A stretch of 64,000 nucleotides of DNA, from the NCBI GenBank assembly GCA_040752275.1, contig JBFMFH010000062.1, positions 137,676-201,675 of the forward strand, given 5' to 3'. The stretch comes from JBFMFH01 sp040752275 (GTDB lineage: Bacteria > Acidobacteriota > Vicinamibacteria > Vicinamibacterales > JAKQTR01). Below the pieces are notes generated by a model. It worked only from the letters and a program-made list of their open reading frames with translations, did not search any database and was not told where the DNA came from. Position 1 is the first letter of the stretch, and every line of letters starts with the position of its first letter. Below, in pieces: positions 50,986 through 61,600 of this stretch. Both the position numbers and the translations under genes were made by a program.

Positions 50986-53472
50986 ATGAGCCAAGACAGG
51001 CCGACGCTGACCAGGCGCGAACTGCTCCGGACGGCGGGGACGGCCGTGGCATTCGTCGTGACCTCGCCGCTGGTCGAACTCGCAGTCGGTGATGGCGGGG
51101 CTCTGGCGGCGCAGGCACTCCCGATGGGCTTCAGAGCCGTCGCCGGGCCGGATCGGGTCGTCATGCGTCATGGCCGGACGTACCTGAATGCGTGGGTCGG
51201 GTACGGAGAGATGCCGCGCCGGACGCGCGCCCGCGGCGGAGCCTCACAGCAGGCTTCTCCTTCACAGCCGGTTGGCCCTGCGCCGACGGTCACCTGGAGC
51301 CAAGTGTCCGGGCCCGGCACCATCACCTTCGCCGATCCGAAGGCGCCAGTGACGACGGCGGCCTTTTCGGCACCTGGAGTGTATGTCGTGCAAGTGGTGA
51401 CCGACAACGGCACCGAGAAGGCGACGTCAGCACTCACAGTGACGGTCGAGCTGCCTCCACCCGCGGCTGCACTCAGCCCCGTGGCCACGCGGGTCCACTC
51501 GGTGACGGATCCGTTCTGGGCCTCGCGGACCAAAGCGCTCATCACCTCCTGGATCCCGCACTGCATCGACCAGATCAACCGCACCGACATCCCGGCCGGC
51601 CGCGGCGACGGGGGCATCGACAACTTCGTCGAAGCCGGCAAGGCCCTGCGCGGGGAGTCGTACGCCGCCCACAAGGGCTACGTGTTTTCGAACGCCTGGG
51701 TCCACCAGACGGTGGAGTCCATCTGTCTCGCCCTGATGGTCGACCCGCGCGGCGATCAGGAGATCATCGCCGCGCAGGCAAAGCTGCGGGCGACGCTCGA
51801 GGACTGGATCCCGAAGATCCTGGCGGCCCAGCACCCCGACGGCTATCTGCAGACGGCCTTCACGCTGCGCAACGCGCCCCGCGACATGCCCCCGCCGGCC
51901 GCCGGGCGCGGGCCGTGGACGGAGCGGTGGTCGGCCGCTGCGCGGGGGAACCACGAAGGATACGTCGCCGGTTACTTCATCGAGTCGGCGATCAACCACT
52001 ACCTGATGACGGAGGGCAGGGACCTCCGACTCTACGACGCGGCCAAGAGGCTCGCCGACTGCTGGGCCGATCACATCGGCCCGTCCCCCAAGCAGGAGTG
52101 GTTCGACGGGCACCAGGAAATGGAACAGGCGCTCGTCCGCTTTGGGCGCTTCGTGAACGAGATCGAGAAGAAGCCTGGCCAGGCGCCGGGCCCGGGCGAC
52201 CGCTACATCGCGCTCGCGAAGTTCCTCCTCGACTGCCGGAGGGACGGCACGGAGTACGACCAGAGCCACCTGCCAGTCCGGCAGCAGTACGAAGCCGTCG
52301 GTCACGCGGTGCGTGCCGTCTACACGTACTCGGGCATGGCCGACGTGGCAATCGAGACGCACGATGTGGACTATCAGAGCGCGGTGAAGTCGATTTGGGA
52401 CAACCTCGTCCACCGGAAGTACTACGTGACGGGCGGGGTCGGCAGCGGTGAATCGTCGGAAGGGTTCGGCCCGGACTACTCCTTGCGGAACAACGCCTAC
52501 TGCGAGGCGTGCTCCAGCTGCGGTGAGATCTTCTTCCAGTGGAAGATGCATCTGGCGTACCACGACGCGACGTTCGCGGACCTCTACGAGCAGACCCTGT
52601 ACAACGCGCTCTACGGCTCGATGGATCTGGCGGGGAAGAACTTCTACTACACCAACCCGCTCGACGCAAACGTTCAGCGCTACGGGTGGCACAACTGCCC
52701 CTGCTGCGTCGGCAACATCGCCCGAACCATGCTGATGCTGCCGACGTGGACCTACTCGAAGTCCGCCGACGGCGTGTTCGTCAACCTCTTCGTCGGTGGC
52801 CGGGTCGGCCTGGGGGAGGTAGGAGGTACTGACGTCGAGATGGTCCAGGAGACGACCTACCCGTGGAACGGCACGGTGACGCTCACGGTGAATCCGAAGG
52901 AGCCGAAAGCGTTTGCCGTGCGCATCCGTGCACCACGGCGCGATGTCAGCAGCCTGTACAGGGCGACGCCCGGGGGCGACGGCATCACGAGGATCACGCT
53001 GAACGGGACAGCGGTGAAGCCCGTCGTGGTGCGTGGCTATGTGGAGATCGTTCGCCGCTGGAAGGCGGGCGATACGATCGAGGTCGTGCTGCCCCTGCCG
53101 ATCCAGCGGGTCTACGGCAGCGACAGGATCGTGGCGGGCGGCAACCGGCCGTCGCCGGTCAAAGACAGGGTTGCGCTGCGCAGGGGGCCGCTCGTCTACA
53201 ACATCGAGAACGTGGATCAGGATACCGACTCGGTGCTCCCTCCCGCGGCGCCCCTCGTCCACGAGTGGCGCCGGGATCTGCTCGGCGGCGTCACGGTGAT
53301 CACGAGCACGTTCGCCAACGGCGCGCCGATGCTCGCCGTGCCCAATTTCGCGCGGTACAACCGCCATCCGCCCGCTCCGCCGCCGCCCCCGCCCGCGGCG
53401 CCCGGCTCGCCACCCCCGCGGCGCCCGGCGCCGCCGCCCCCGGAGTCGATCGTCTGGATCCGGGAGAAATAG
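50986..53472 (+). CDS. GH127-family (beta-L-arabinofuranosidase-like) enzyme, Tat-exported
   Basis: An 828-residue protein with a twin-arginine signal (LTRRELLRTAGTAVAF). An Ig/PKD-like domain lies at about 65-150. The GH127 (DUF1680) alpha/alpha-barrel follows, with FVEAGKALRG, YVAGYFIESAINHYL and VTGGVGSGES. The zinc/thiolate site is E507, C509, C573 and C574 (EACSSC, then CPCCVGN), where C573 corresponds to the nucleophilic Cys of GH127. It ends in a beta-sandwich and a Pro-rich tail (about 795-820). AGGAGG precedes the ATG. It removes terminal L-arabinofuranose or a related sugar outside the cytoplasm. Confidence 0.85.
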   Translation: MSQDRPTLTRRELLRTAGTAVAFVVTSPLVELAVGDGGALAAQALPMGFRAVAGPDRVVMRHGRTYLNAWVGYGEMPRRTRARGGASQQASPSQPVGPAPTVTWSQVSGPGTITFADPKAPVTTAAFSAPGVYVVQVVTDNGTEKATSALTVTVELPPPAAALSPVATRVHSVTDPFWASRTKALITSWIPHCIDQINRTDIPAGRGDGGIDNFVEAGKALRGESYAAHKGYVFSNAWVHQTVESICLALMVDPRGDQEIIAAQAKLRATLEDWIPKILAAQHPDGYLQTAFTLRNAPRDMPPPAAGRGPWTERWSAAARGNHEGYVAGYFIESAINHYLMTEGRDLRLYDAAKRLADCWADHIGPSPKQEWFDGHQEMEQALVRFGRFVNEIEKKPGQAPGPGDRYIALAKFLLDCRRDGTEYDQSHLPVRQQYEAVGHAVRAVYTYSGMADVAIETHDVDYQSAVKSIWDNLVHRKYYVTGGVGSGESSEGFGPDYSLRNNAYCEACSSCGEIFFQWKMHLAYHDATFADLYEQTLYNALYGSMDLAGKNFYYTNPLDANVQRYGWHNCPCCVGNIARTMLMLPTWTYSKSADGVFVNLFVGGRVGLGEVGGTDVEMVQETTYPWNGTVTLTVNPKEPKAFAVRIRAPRRDVSSLYRATPGGDGITRITLNGTAVKPVVVRGYVEIVRRWKAGDTIEVVLPLPIQRVYGSDRIVAGGNRPSPVKDRVALRRGPLVYNIENVDQDTDSVLPPAAPLVHEWRRDLLGGVTVITSTFANGAPMLAVPNFARYNRHPPAPPPPPPAAPGSPPPRRPAPPPPESIVWIREK

Positions 53473-53819
53473 GCGGCCGCCAGCCGCGACACGCCATTCA
53501 CACCGGCGCCGAACACGCGTGTGAGCCGCACTCGCGTTGAAAGCCGGTTACGTGCCCCGAAGCAGGATTCGGTGAGGCGCTTCACAATCAGTTCTCGCCA
53601 CACGCTCGCGCACAGCTGTGCGGCCGGGAGCCGTGTCACCTTCAGATCGCCGCGAGCGCGATCGAGGACCTCGGGGGCGATCGCGTGACGGATTGCAGCG
53701 CCGCGGCCGTCATGAGCTAGGATCGGCGGCGGCCCTCGCATCGAGAGCCAAGGCCTCCGCATCGGTGAGGCAGTGCCGCTGCCGGAGCAGGCGGTGCCCG
53801 GGAGGAGGGACTGCGTCTC

Positions 53820-54782
53820 ATGCGGCGAGACGGCAAGGACTGCGGGCTGGCGATCGAGGAGCCGCGCGATCGGCTCCGCGTGCGGCGCTTCGCGCACGAG
53901 GCCATGGCCACTGTCTTCGAGGTGTACGCCGACCACCCTGACGAGCAGTACGCGGCGCAAGCGGCGCAGGCCACCTTCGATCTCCTGGACCGCCTCGAGC
54001 GTGAGCTGAGCCGGTTCCTGCCCAACAGCGACATCAGCCGGATCACCCGCCTGGCCGCCGGCGAGCGCACGCGGGTCAGCCCGTCGACCATCGAGTGCCT
54101 GGTGATCGCACGCCACGTCTTCGAGCTGACCGGCGGCGTCTTCGACGTCTCGCTCGGTACGGGACTGCCATCGCTGGACCTTGACCCCGAGAACCTCATC
54201 GTCCGAGCGGCGAAGAGCGGGGTGGTGGTCGACCTCGGCGGCATCGGCAAGGGCTACTCCGTCGACCGGATGGTGGACGTCCTCGAAGAGTGGGGTCTCT
54301 CTCGGGCGCTCGTCCACGGAGGCTTCAGCTCCGTGCTCGCGCTCGAGGCACCGGTCGGCCGGGACGGCTGGCCACTGACCTTGAGCGACCCCGCCGCACC
54401 CTCCCGTGTGCTTGCCCGTCTCGCCGTGCGACAGACAGCGCTCGGGGCATCCGGCGTGCGGAAGGGGACCCACATCGTGGATCCCCGGACCGGCCAGCCG
54501 GCCATTGGGCGCCACGCGGCCTGGGTCGCGATTCCCCGGCCGCAGGTGCCAGCGTCCGAACCGCCAGGCGAGTTCCAGGCGCGGGCGGCTGCCGTCACCG
54601 ATGCCCTGACGACGGCCTTCATGCTGATGCGCATGGAGGATATGGAGTCCCTGTGCGAAGGCAGCCCCGGGCTCGAGGCTTGGATTCTTCCGGAGTCGGC
54701 CGGAGATCCGCAGGGGCAGCCGCGCCTGCGACATTTCGGTCCCGGCCGCCGGAACATCTGCGGCGCCGCGAACGTCGGGTAG
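53820..54782 (+). CDS. FAD:protein FMN transferase (ApbE family)
   Basis: A 320-residue enzyme that covalently attaches FMN to Thr residues of flavoproteins. Family motifs are present: HEAMATVFEV near the N-terminus, SRFLPNSDISRI, DVSLGTG, VVDLGGIGKGYSVDRM, ALVHGGFSSVLAL, GTHIVDPRTGQP and AAAVTDALTTAFMLM. No signal peptide or lipobox is seen, unlike many ApbE proteins. A GGAGGAGGG site precedes the ATG by about ten bases. No target protein such as NqrC or RnfG is encoded nearby. The 53473-53819 interval upstream contains no clear gene. Confidence 0.85.
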   Translation: MRRDGKDCGLAIEEPRDRLRVRRFAHEAMATVFEVYADHPDEQYAAQAAQATFDLLDRLERELSRFLPNSDISRITRLAAGERTRVSPSTIECLVIARHVFELTGGVFDVSLGTGLPSLDLDPENLIVRAAKSGVVVDLGGIGKGYSVDRMVDVLEEWGLSRALVHGGFSSVLALEAPVGRDGWPLTLSDPAAPSRVLARLAVRQTALGASGVRKGTHIVDPRTGQPAIGRHAAWVAIPRPQVPASEPPGEFQARAAAVTDALTTAFMLMRMEDMESLCEGSPGLEAWILPESAGDPQGQPRLRHFGPGRRNICGAANVG

Positions 54783-54983
54783 ACGGACCGCCGGGAGACC
54801 ACAACCCCACGATCCGGCGTGCGCAAGACCCGGGATATACTTCGACGCGTCGGACGGACGGCGGATGGAGCTCCGTGCACGCCCTGGCGTGTGCGTTTGC
54901 CGCGAGTCCGAGATGGGCCTCTTCGGTGGAGGCCTGGCGGCGAAGGTCGCTCCGGGCGGGTCATGGAGAGCAGGAGACGGGCG

Positions 54984-56420
54984 ATGGCTGGCGACGAGGA
55001 ACAGGGCAAGACACCTCCACAGACTAGGGCCGAGGGTGGCAAGAGGCTCGACCGGCGCGACGTGCTGAAGGGGCTGTCGACGGTGCCGGCGCTCGGTCTC
55101 TTCGGCTACGCGTGGCAGAAGCAGCGCCAGTACCAGCAGGCCAGGGTGGAGCAGACTGCCGCGGCGACGACGGCCCCGGGCGACCTGCAGGAGATCAACG
55201 TGGGCCTCGTGGGTGCGGGGGCCCAGGGCCAGGTACTGACGGACTCGATGCTCCGCATCCCTGGCCTGCGCCTCCGCGCCGTGTGCGACATCTGGACCGA
55301 GTACAACCAGAAGCGCGTGGTCAACCAGTTGAAGAGGTTCAACCACGACGCCAACGCGTACGAAGACTACCGCGAGATGCTCGACAAGGAGAAGAAGCTC
55401 GATGCGGTCGTCATTGCCACGCCAGACTTCTGGCACTCGCAGCATACAGTCGACTGCCTCAAGGCCGGCAAGCACGTGTACTGCGAGAAGGAGATGTCCA
55501 ACACCCTCGAGGGCGCACGGGCCATGGTGGCGGCCGCGCGCGAGACCGGCAGACTTCTCCAGATTGGCCACCAACGCCGCTCGAACCCGCGCTACCTCCA
55601 CTGCTACGAGAAGCTGCTCGGCGAGGCGAAGCTGCTGGGCCGGATTGTCACGGTCAACGGGCAGTGGAACCGGGCGGTCGCGCCGGACCTCGGGGCCCCC
55701 AGCCGCTATGCGATCCCGGAGGCACGGCTGAAGCAGTACGGCTTCAAGGACATGCACCAGTTCCGCAACTGGAGGTGGTACAAGGGACTTGGCGGCGGGC
55801 CCATCGTGGATCTCGGGTCGCACCAGATCGACATCTACACCTGGTTCCTGGGGGCCAACCCTTCCCACGTGATGGCGAGCGGCGGACTGCTCTACCACGA
55901 CCCGCAGACGCACGAGTGGTACGACACGGTCATGGTCGTCTATGACTACGACACGCCGGCCGGTGCGGTGAAGGCGTACTACCAGACGCAGACGACCAAC
56001 GGCAGCCTCGGCTACTTCGAGAACTTCATGGGCGACCAGGGGACACTGCTCATCTCCGAGTCGGAAGTCCACGCGGCGAAGCTCTACCGCGACCCGAACG
56101 CGCCCGTCTGGGACACGTGGGTCCAGAGAGGATACGTGAGCGCCCCCAAGCTCCAGGAAACGGCCCCGGCGGAAGGGACCGGTGCCGTGGTGGACGTGCG
56201 AGAGTCGATCTCGCCAGACGAGCACAAGGTGCCGGTGGTGCTGCTCGATCCCTACCACCAGCCGCACCTGCAGAACTTCTTCGATGCCGTGCGCGCCAAG
56301 GCGGAGCTCAACTGCCCTCCCGACGTCGGTTACGAAAGTGCGGTCAGCGTGCTGAAGGTGAACGAGGCTATCGAGGCGAAGGCCCCGCTGGCGTTCAGGC
56401 CCGAGGACTTCCGCGTATGA
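54984..56420 (+). CDS. Gfo/Idh/MocA-family oxidoreductase, Tat-exported
   Basis: A 478-residue NAD(P)-dependent sugar oxidoreductase with an N-terminal Tat-like signal (KRLDRRDVLKGLSTVPALGL). The Rossmann motif GLVGAGAQGQ is followed by IATPDFWHSQHTVDCLKAGKHVYCEKEMSNT, where EKE is the catalytic Lys motif, then the C-terminal domain with GGGPIVDLGSHQIDIYTWF. It probably oxidises or epimerises sugar derivatives, which fits the glycosidase genes around it. Starts at 54963 or further upstream are less likely than 54984 (AGGAG site). Confidence 0.85.
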   Translation: MAGDEEQGKTPPQTRAEGGKRLDRRDVLKGLSTVPALGLFGYAWQKQRQYQQARVEQTAAATTAPGDLQEINVGLVGAGAQGQVLTDSMLRIPGLRLRAVCDIWTEYNQKRVVNQLKRFNHDANAYEDYREMLDKEKKLDAVVIATPDFWHSQHTVDCLKAGKHVYCEKEMSNTLEGARAMVAAARETGRLLQIGHQRRSNPRYLHCYEKLLGEAKLLGRIVTVNGQWNRAVAPDLGAPSRYAIPEARLKQYGFKDMHQFRNWRWYKGLGGGPIVDLGSHQIDIYTWFLGANPSHVMASGGLLYHDPQTHEWYDTVMVVYDYDTPAGAVKAYYQTQTTNGSLGYFENFMGDQGTLLISESEVHAAKLYRDPNAPVWDTWVQRGYVSAPKLQETAPAEGTGAVVDVRESISPDEHKVPVVLLDPYHQPHLQNFFDAVRAKAELNCPPDVGYESAVSVLKVNEAIEAKAPLAFRPEDFRV

Positions 56421-56494
56421 TCCGGGCGGTGTCGCGCGGCGAGGCAGCTCCGGGAATGGAGCACAGGCATGCTTCGGAGAGATGGTAGGCGGAC

Positions 56495-56998
56495 ATGGCA
56501 GAAGGGAATCTGGCTCGCTGGCCGATGATGGCGATCACGGTCCTGCGCGTTGTTGTCGGATGGCACTTCCTCTACGAAGGCATCGCGAAGCTGACGGCGC
56601 CCTCGTGGTCGGCGGCGGGGTACCTCAAACAGGCCAGGGGGCCGTTCGCGGATCTCTTCAAAGGGCTCGCGGCCGATCCGAACATGCTCGCCAACGCCGA
56701 CCTCATCACGATGTGGGGACTTACCATCGTCGGGCTCTGCCTGATGATCGGCCTGTTCACGTGCCTCGCGAGCCTCGCCGGGATCGGGTTCATCCTGCTC
56801 TTCTACCTGTGCAACCCGCCGTTCGTGGGGTACTTCTACTCGATTCCCACCGAGGGCAGCTACCTCGTCGTGAACAAGAACCTGGTGGAGCTGTGCGCCC
56901 TCCTCGTTATCCTCTTGACGGGCAGCGGCCGATTCGCCGGGCTCGACGGCATCGTGCACGCCCTGGTGAGCCGGCGCCGGGCGGCCACTGCCGCCTGA
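56495..56998 (+). CDS. DoxX-family membrane protein
   Basis: A 167-residue protein with four membrane helices (about 9-30, 68-90, 92-112 and 128-148). The first helix reads MAITVLRVVVGWHFLYEGIAKL, typical of DoxX proteins. An unusually long loop (about 38-65) follows the first helix, and VNKNLVELCALLVILLTGSGRFAGLD is typical of the C-terminal half. The family includes thiosulfate:quinone oxidoreductase subunits, but many members are uncharacterised. It follows the Gfo/Idh/MocA gene after 74 bases and is probably co-transcribed with it. Confidence 0.78.
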   Translation: MAEGNLARWPMMAITVLRVVVGWHFLYEGIAKLTAPSWSAAGYLKQARGPFADLFKGLAADPNMLANADLITMWGLTIVGLCLMIGLFTCLASLAGIGFILLFYLCNPPFVGYFYSIPTEGSYLVVNKNLVELCALLVILLTGSGRFAGLDGIVHALVSRRRAATAA

Positions 56999-57083
56999 CC
57001 TCGATCCTCTCCGGCCACCACGGCCCGGCTCGTGTTCCGTGTGGTGCCAGGTCGGGTCCGGACTGCTTCCGTTCGAGGTCGCG

Positions 57084-58235
57084 CTACCGGCCCATGCCGT
57101 ACTTCTTCAGGATCTCCCGCACGCGGTCGATCGGGATCGCCTCGGATGTCCGGCCATTGCCCGTGACGGTCGTGGCCTGGAACAGCGAGTTGTAGACGGC
57201 CTCCTCCGTGGCCTCGAGGGCGGCCTGGAAGAGCGGCGACACGCCATCGGTTGGCAGGAGGGTTCGCACCCGCGGTACCCTGTCGCCAAAGCGCTGCCGC
57301 AGCTCAGCGGCGGTCGAGAAGGCGATGGCAAAATCGCCGCTGCCGTTGCTGTACGACGAACCGGTCCGGCCGAGCCCGAACACCGCCCGGGCGGCGAGGC
57401 GGCGGAGATCGCGCGCGTCGATCGGTGCATCGGTAGCCACGACAATCATGCACGAGCCGTCGGGTGACGGCCCGGCATCGCGCGGGCTCCGGGGCGCGAA
57501 GGAGTAGCGCCCGAGCTCCTTCCCGACCGGAGCCCCGGCGATTGTCAGAACCCCCCCGAAGTTGGTCTGGGCGAGGACGCCAAGCGTGTACCCTCCGTAG
57601 GAACCGGGCAGCACCCGCGATGCGGTGCCAATGCCGCCCTTCCACCCGTAGCACTGCGTGCCCGTGCCAGCTCCCACAACGCCTTGCGCCACGGGGCCGC
57701 CCTGCGCGGAACGGATGGCCGCAATCACGTGTTCCCGCGTGACATGTTGTCCTCGAATGTCGTTCAGACCGCCGTCATTCGTTTCACCGACCAGTGCGTT
57801 GACGGACGCGACACCGCGGTTGCCCTCCTGCGCCAGGGTGTAGGCAACGACCGCCTCGACGGCGGTGCCGACGCTCAGTGTGTTGGTCAGCACGATTGGG
57901 GTTTCGATCGTGCCCAGTTCGTCCACCTGCGTGGATCCCGCCAGTTTGCCGAAGGCATTGCCCACGAACACCGCTCCAGGCACCTTGTCCTGAAAAACGT
58001 TGCCGCCGTGGGGCAGGATGGCGGTGACGCCGGTACGGATGCGATCGCCTTCAACGATGGTCGTGTGGCCGACCTTGACATCGCCGACGTCGGTGATGGC
58101 GTTGAGCGGGCCGGGCGCGAACACTCCCGGCTCGATGCCCAGATCCCTCGCACGCGGCCGGCGCTCCTGGCCGGAGAGTGCGGCTCCGGCCGCCACGCCC
58201 AGCGCCACACATCCAAGCGCGATCAGTCGATGCAT
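57084..58235 (-). CDS. P1/S58-family (DmpA-like) aminopeptidase, exported
   Basis: A 383-residue self-processing Ntn-type peptidase. A signal peptide (MHRLIALGCVALGVAAGAALSG in pieces) precedes GIEPGVFAPGPLNAITDVGDVKVGH. NALVGETNDGGLND and GTGTQCYGWKGGIGTASR are family blocks. The autocleavage site is the Gly-Ser of PDGSCMIVVATDAPI, giving Ser as N-terminal nucleophile. It releases N-terminal or beta-amino acids from peptides. GGAGG lies five bases before the ATG at 58235. Confidence 0.85.
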   Translation of the reverse strand: MHRLIALGCVALGVAAGAALSGQERRPRARDLGIEPGVFAPGPLNAITDVGDVKVGHTTIVEGDRIRTGVTAILPHGGNVFQDKVPGAVFVGNAFGKLAGSTQVDELGTIETPIVLTNTLSVGTAVEAVVAYTLAQEGNRGVASVNALVGETNDGGLNDIRGQHVTREHVIAAIRSAQGGPVAQGVVGAGTGTQCYGWKGGIGTASRVLPGSYGGYTLGVLAQTNFGGVLTIAGAPVGKELGRYSFAPRSPRDAGPSPDGSCMIVVATDAPIDARDLRRLAARAVFGLGRTGSSYSNGSGDFAIAFSTAAELRQRFGDRVPRVRTLLPTDGVSPLFQAALEATEEAVYNSLFQATTVTGNGRTSEAIPIDRVREILKKYGMGR

Positions 58236-58488
58236 GATGTCCTCCGCCATAGCACAAGGCGTTCTCGCGGCCTCCCCACGCTCACCGGTGCTTCCAGACG
58301 CGGTGTCGCCCTCAGCTCGCCGCACGCGCGGTGATCGCGCGCGGCAGCTCCAAGCCCTCGAGGTCGCCGGCTGCCGGAATCGAGAATCCTGGAGGCGCTC
58401 GCGTGGCGGATTGTAGCACCAGCGAGGCTGCGCCTCAGACCCCGAGGCGTCCGGGAGCGGCTCCGCCTCGCCAGTTCACAGTGTTGGC

Positions 58489-58566
58489 TGTGCCCCGCTT
58501 GCGGCGGGGCGTGGACGTCTTGAAGGCCGGAGCGAAACGTGACGCATCTGCAACGGNNNNNNNNNN
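58489..58566. repeat. Second copy of the inverted-repeat element, interrupted by an assembly gap
   Basis: Bases 58489-58556 match the reverse complement of 33529-33597 with few differences: a CCCCGC..GCGGGG hairpin, then GACGTCTTGAAGGCC, then GCATCTGCAACGG. Ten undetermined bases (58557-58566) begin exactly where the second arm of the inverted repeat should follow. The gap is therefore probably an assembly break at a repeat. Confidence 0.7.
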
Positions 58567-58628
58567 CGCAGGAGCCTCGGCTCCCGTTCGGCGCTATACT
58601 CTGCCCGTTGCCAATCCGGAGAGCCGCC

Positions 58629-61600
58629 ATGTCCTTCCGCCGCCTCGTCCTTGCCACCGCTCTGGCCCTCGTCGCCATGTTCGCGTCCGTGCCGGCCCAG
58701 GAGCCGCCGCGCATCAGCCCATCGCTGTTCGCCGAGATGAGATGGCGCAACATCGGCCCGCACCGCGCCAGCCGGACGGTGGCCGCCGCCGGGCACCGGC
58801 GGCATCCTTACACCTTCTATGCGGCGGCGGTGAATGGCGGCGTCTGGAAGACGACCGACGCCGGACGCACCTGGGTGCCGATCTTCGACGACCAGCCCAC
58901 CGGGTCCATCGGCTCCATCGCCGTGGCTCCTTCCGATCCCGCCGTCGTCTATGTCGGGAGTGGCGAGGGCCTGCACCGGCCCGACCTGTCGACCGGTGAC
59001 GGGATCTACAAGTCTACCGACGCCGGACGGACGTGGACCCGGCTCGGCCTGAACGATGCCCAGCAGATTCCCCGCATCGATGTCGACCCGCGGAACGCGA
59101 ACCGCCTGTTCGTCGCGGCGCTCGGCCATCCGTACGGGCCGAACGAGGAACGCGGCGTCTTCCGATCGCTCGACGGTGGCCGGACCTTCCAGAAGGTCCT
59201 CTACAAGGACGAGAACACGGGGGGCAACGATGTCGACATCGATCCGGTCAACCCGAATGTCGTGTACGCCACGCTGTGGGAGGAGCGGCAGGGCCCGTGG
59301 GAGAACGCGGTGTGGGCGGGGACCAATGGCGGGATCTTCAAGTCGACCGACGGCGGAGACACCTGGAAGCCGCTCACGAACGGCCTTCCGCCCGTGATAC
59401 AGGCCAATCTGGCGATCTCACCCGCCGACCACCGGCGCCTGTACGCGACCGTCGCCTTCGCCGAGCGGCCGGGCTCGAGCGGGAGCCGCGGCACGACGGG
59501 CATCTTCCGCAGCGACGATGCAGGCCAGTCGTGGACGCGCATCACGACCGATACGAGGCCGTCCGGCCGGATCGGCGGCGGCGACCTGCCGATCCCGATT
59601 CCTCACCCGAAGTTCGTGGACACGGTGATCATGGCCGCCACCGTCTCGTGGAAGACAATCGACGGCGGCAAGACCTGGGCGGCCTACAAGGGCGCGCCCG
59701 GAGGCGAAGACTACCAGAACGGCTGGATCAACCCGGACAACCCGGACATCATCCTCCTGGCGGCCGATCAGGGCGCCGTCGTGACGCTCAACGGCGGCGA
59801 GACGTGGAGTTCCTGGTACAACCAGTCGACCGCGCAGCTCTACCACGTCGCGGCCGACAACGCCTTTCCCTATCGCGTGTGCAGCGGGCAGCAGGAAAGC
59901 GGATCGGCCTGTGTGGCGAGCCGCGGCAACTACGGCGCCATTTCCATCCGCGACTGGCTTCCGGTTGGCGTGGACGAATACGGCTACGTGGCACCCAACC
60001 CGCTGAATCCGGACATCGTCTACGGCGGGCGGAGCGTGTCGCGGTTCGATCGCCGCACCGGCCAGGTCTCCACGGTCGGCCCGATGGGCGGCCGCGGCGG
60101 TGGCGGAGGGGCGGCGGCGCCCGGTCCGGTCCGCTCGGTCCGCACCATGCCCGTGGTCTTCTCGGAGGTCGACAAGGTCACGCTCTTCTTCGCCAACAAC
60201 TACTTGTGGAAGACCATGGACGGCGGCGCGCACTGGGCGCGCATCAGCCCGGACCTCACGCGCCAGACATGGGAGACACCGCCGAACGTCGGGAAGTACC
60301 TCGACGATCCGGCCGCCAGGCCACAGCAGCGCGGCGTCATCTACACGATTGCGCCGTCCTACCAGGACATCAGGCGCATCTGGGTGGGCACCGACGACGG
60401 GCTCATTCACGTCACCGCCGACGGTGGCCTCACCTGGAAGGACGTCACGCCTCCGGGCATCGGGCCGTGGGCCAAGATCTCCCTGATCGACGCCGGCCGC
60501 TTCAGCCCGCTCACCGCGTACGCCGCCGTCAATACGATCCGCCTCGACGACATGCGGCCGCACATCTACCGCACGCGAGACGGCGGGGTCACGTGGACCG
60601 AGATCGTCACCGGCATCCCCGGTGGCGGGACTGTGAACGCCGTGCGCGAGGACCCGCGCCGCCAGGGGCTGCTCTTCGCCGGGACCGAGCGGGCCGTGTA
60701 CGTGTCGTTCGACGATGGCGCCCACTGGCAGTCGCTGCGCCTGAACATGGCCGCAACGTCCGTCCGGGACCTGATCGTGAAAGACGACGACCTCGTGGCC
60801 GCCACGCACGGCCGGGGCTTCTGGATTCTGGACGACATCACGCCGCTCAGGCAGATCGACGCGGCGTCGGCGGAGAAGGACGCGATCCTCTTCGAGCCCA
60901 CCACGGCCTGGCGGGTGCGGTGGAACACGAGCACCGACATGCCGTGGCCCAAGGAGGAGCCGACGGGGGCCAACCCGCCAGACGGCGCGATCATCGACTA
61001 CTACCTGAAGACGGCTGCGTCCGAGCCCGTGACGCTCGAGATCCGCCGCCCGGACGGACGGCTCGTGCGGCGCTATTCGAGCGACGATCCGGTCACGCCG
61101 ATCCCGGATGCGAAGAGTGCCCCGGTGCCAACGTATTGGTACCGGCCGCCGCAGGCCCTTGCGACGGCGCCCGGCATGCACCGCTTCTTGTGGGACGTGC
61201 ACTACCAGCCGATTGCCGGCGCCGGAGGGGGCGGGCGGGGGGGCCTGCCCATCCAGGGGATCCCGTACAACTCGCCGTCGGCCGTGACCACACCCTGGGT
61301 GCCACCGGGCGTGTACACGGTGACGCTGAGGGCTGGCGGCCGAAGCGACACGCAGCCGATCACGGTCAAGCAGGATCCACGGGTCAAGACGCCCGCAGCC
61401 GTCATGCAGCAGGTGTACGCGCTCACGGACGCGATGTACTTCGGCGCGGTCGAGGCGCAGGCGGCCGCCGCCGCCGTCGCGACGTTGCGCGAGCAGGCCG
61501 CGACGATCCAAGCGCAGGGCCAGGTGGCGCAGGCGCTGGCGGCGTTCGTGCAGAAGGCCACGGCGCTCGAGGGACAACGTCCGGCTGTCGGAGGCGGCGG

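Noticed and set aside
53217..56267. A 1016-codon minus-strand frame covering ApbE and Gfo/Idh/MocA genes
   Set aside because: Low-complexity Arg/Gly/His-rich translation opposite three well-supported genes, with no motifs of its own.
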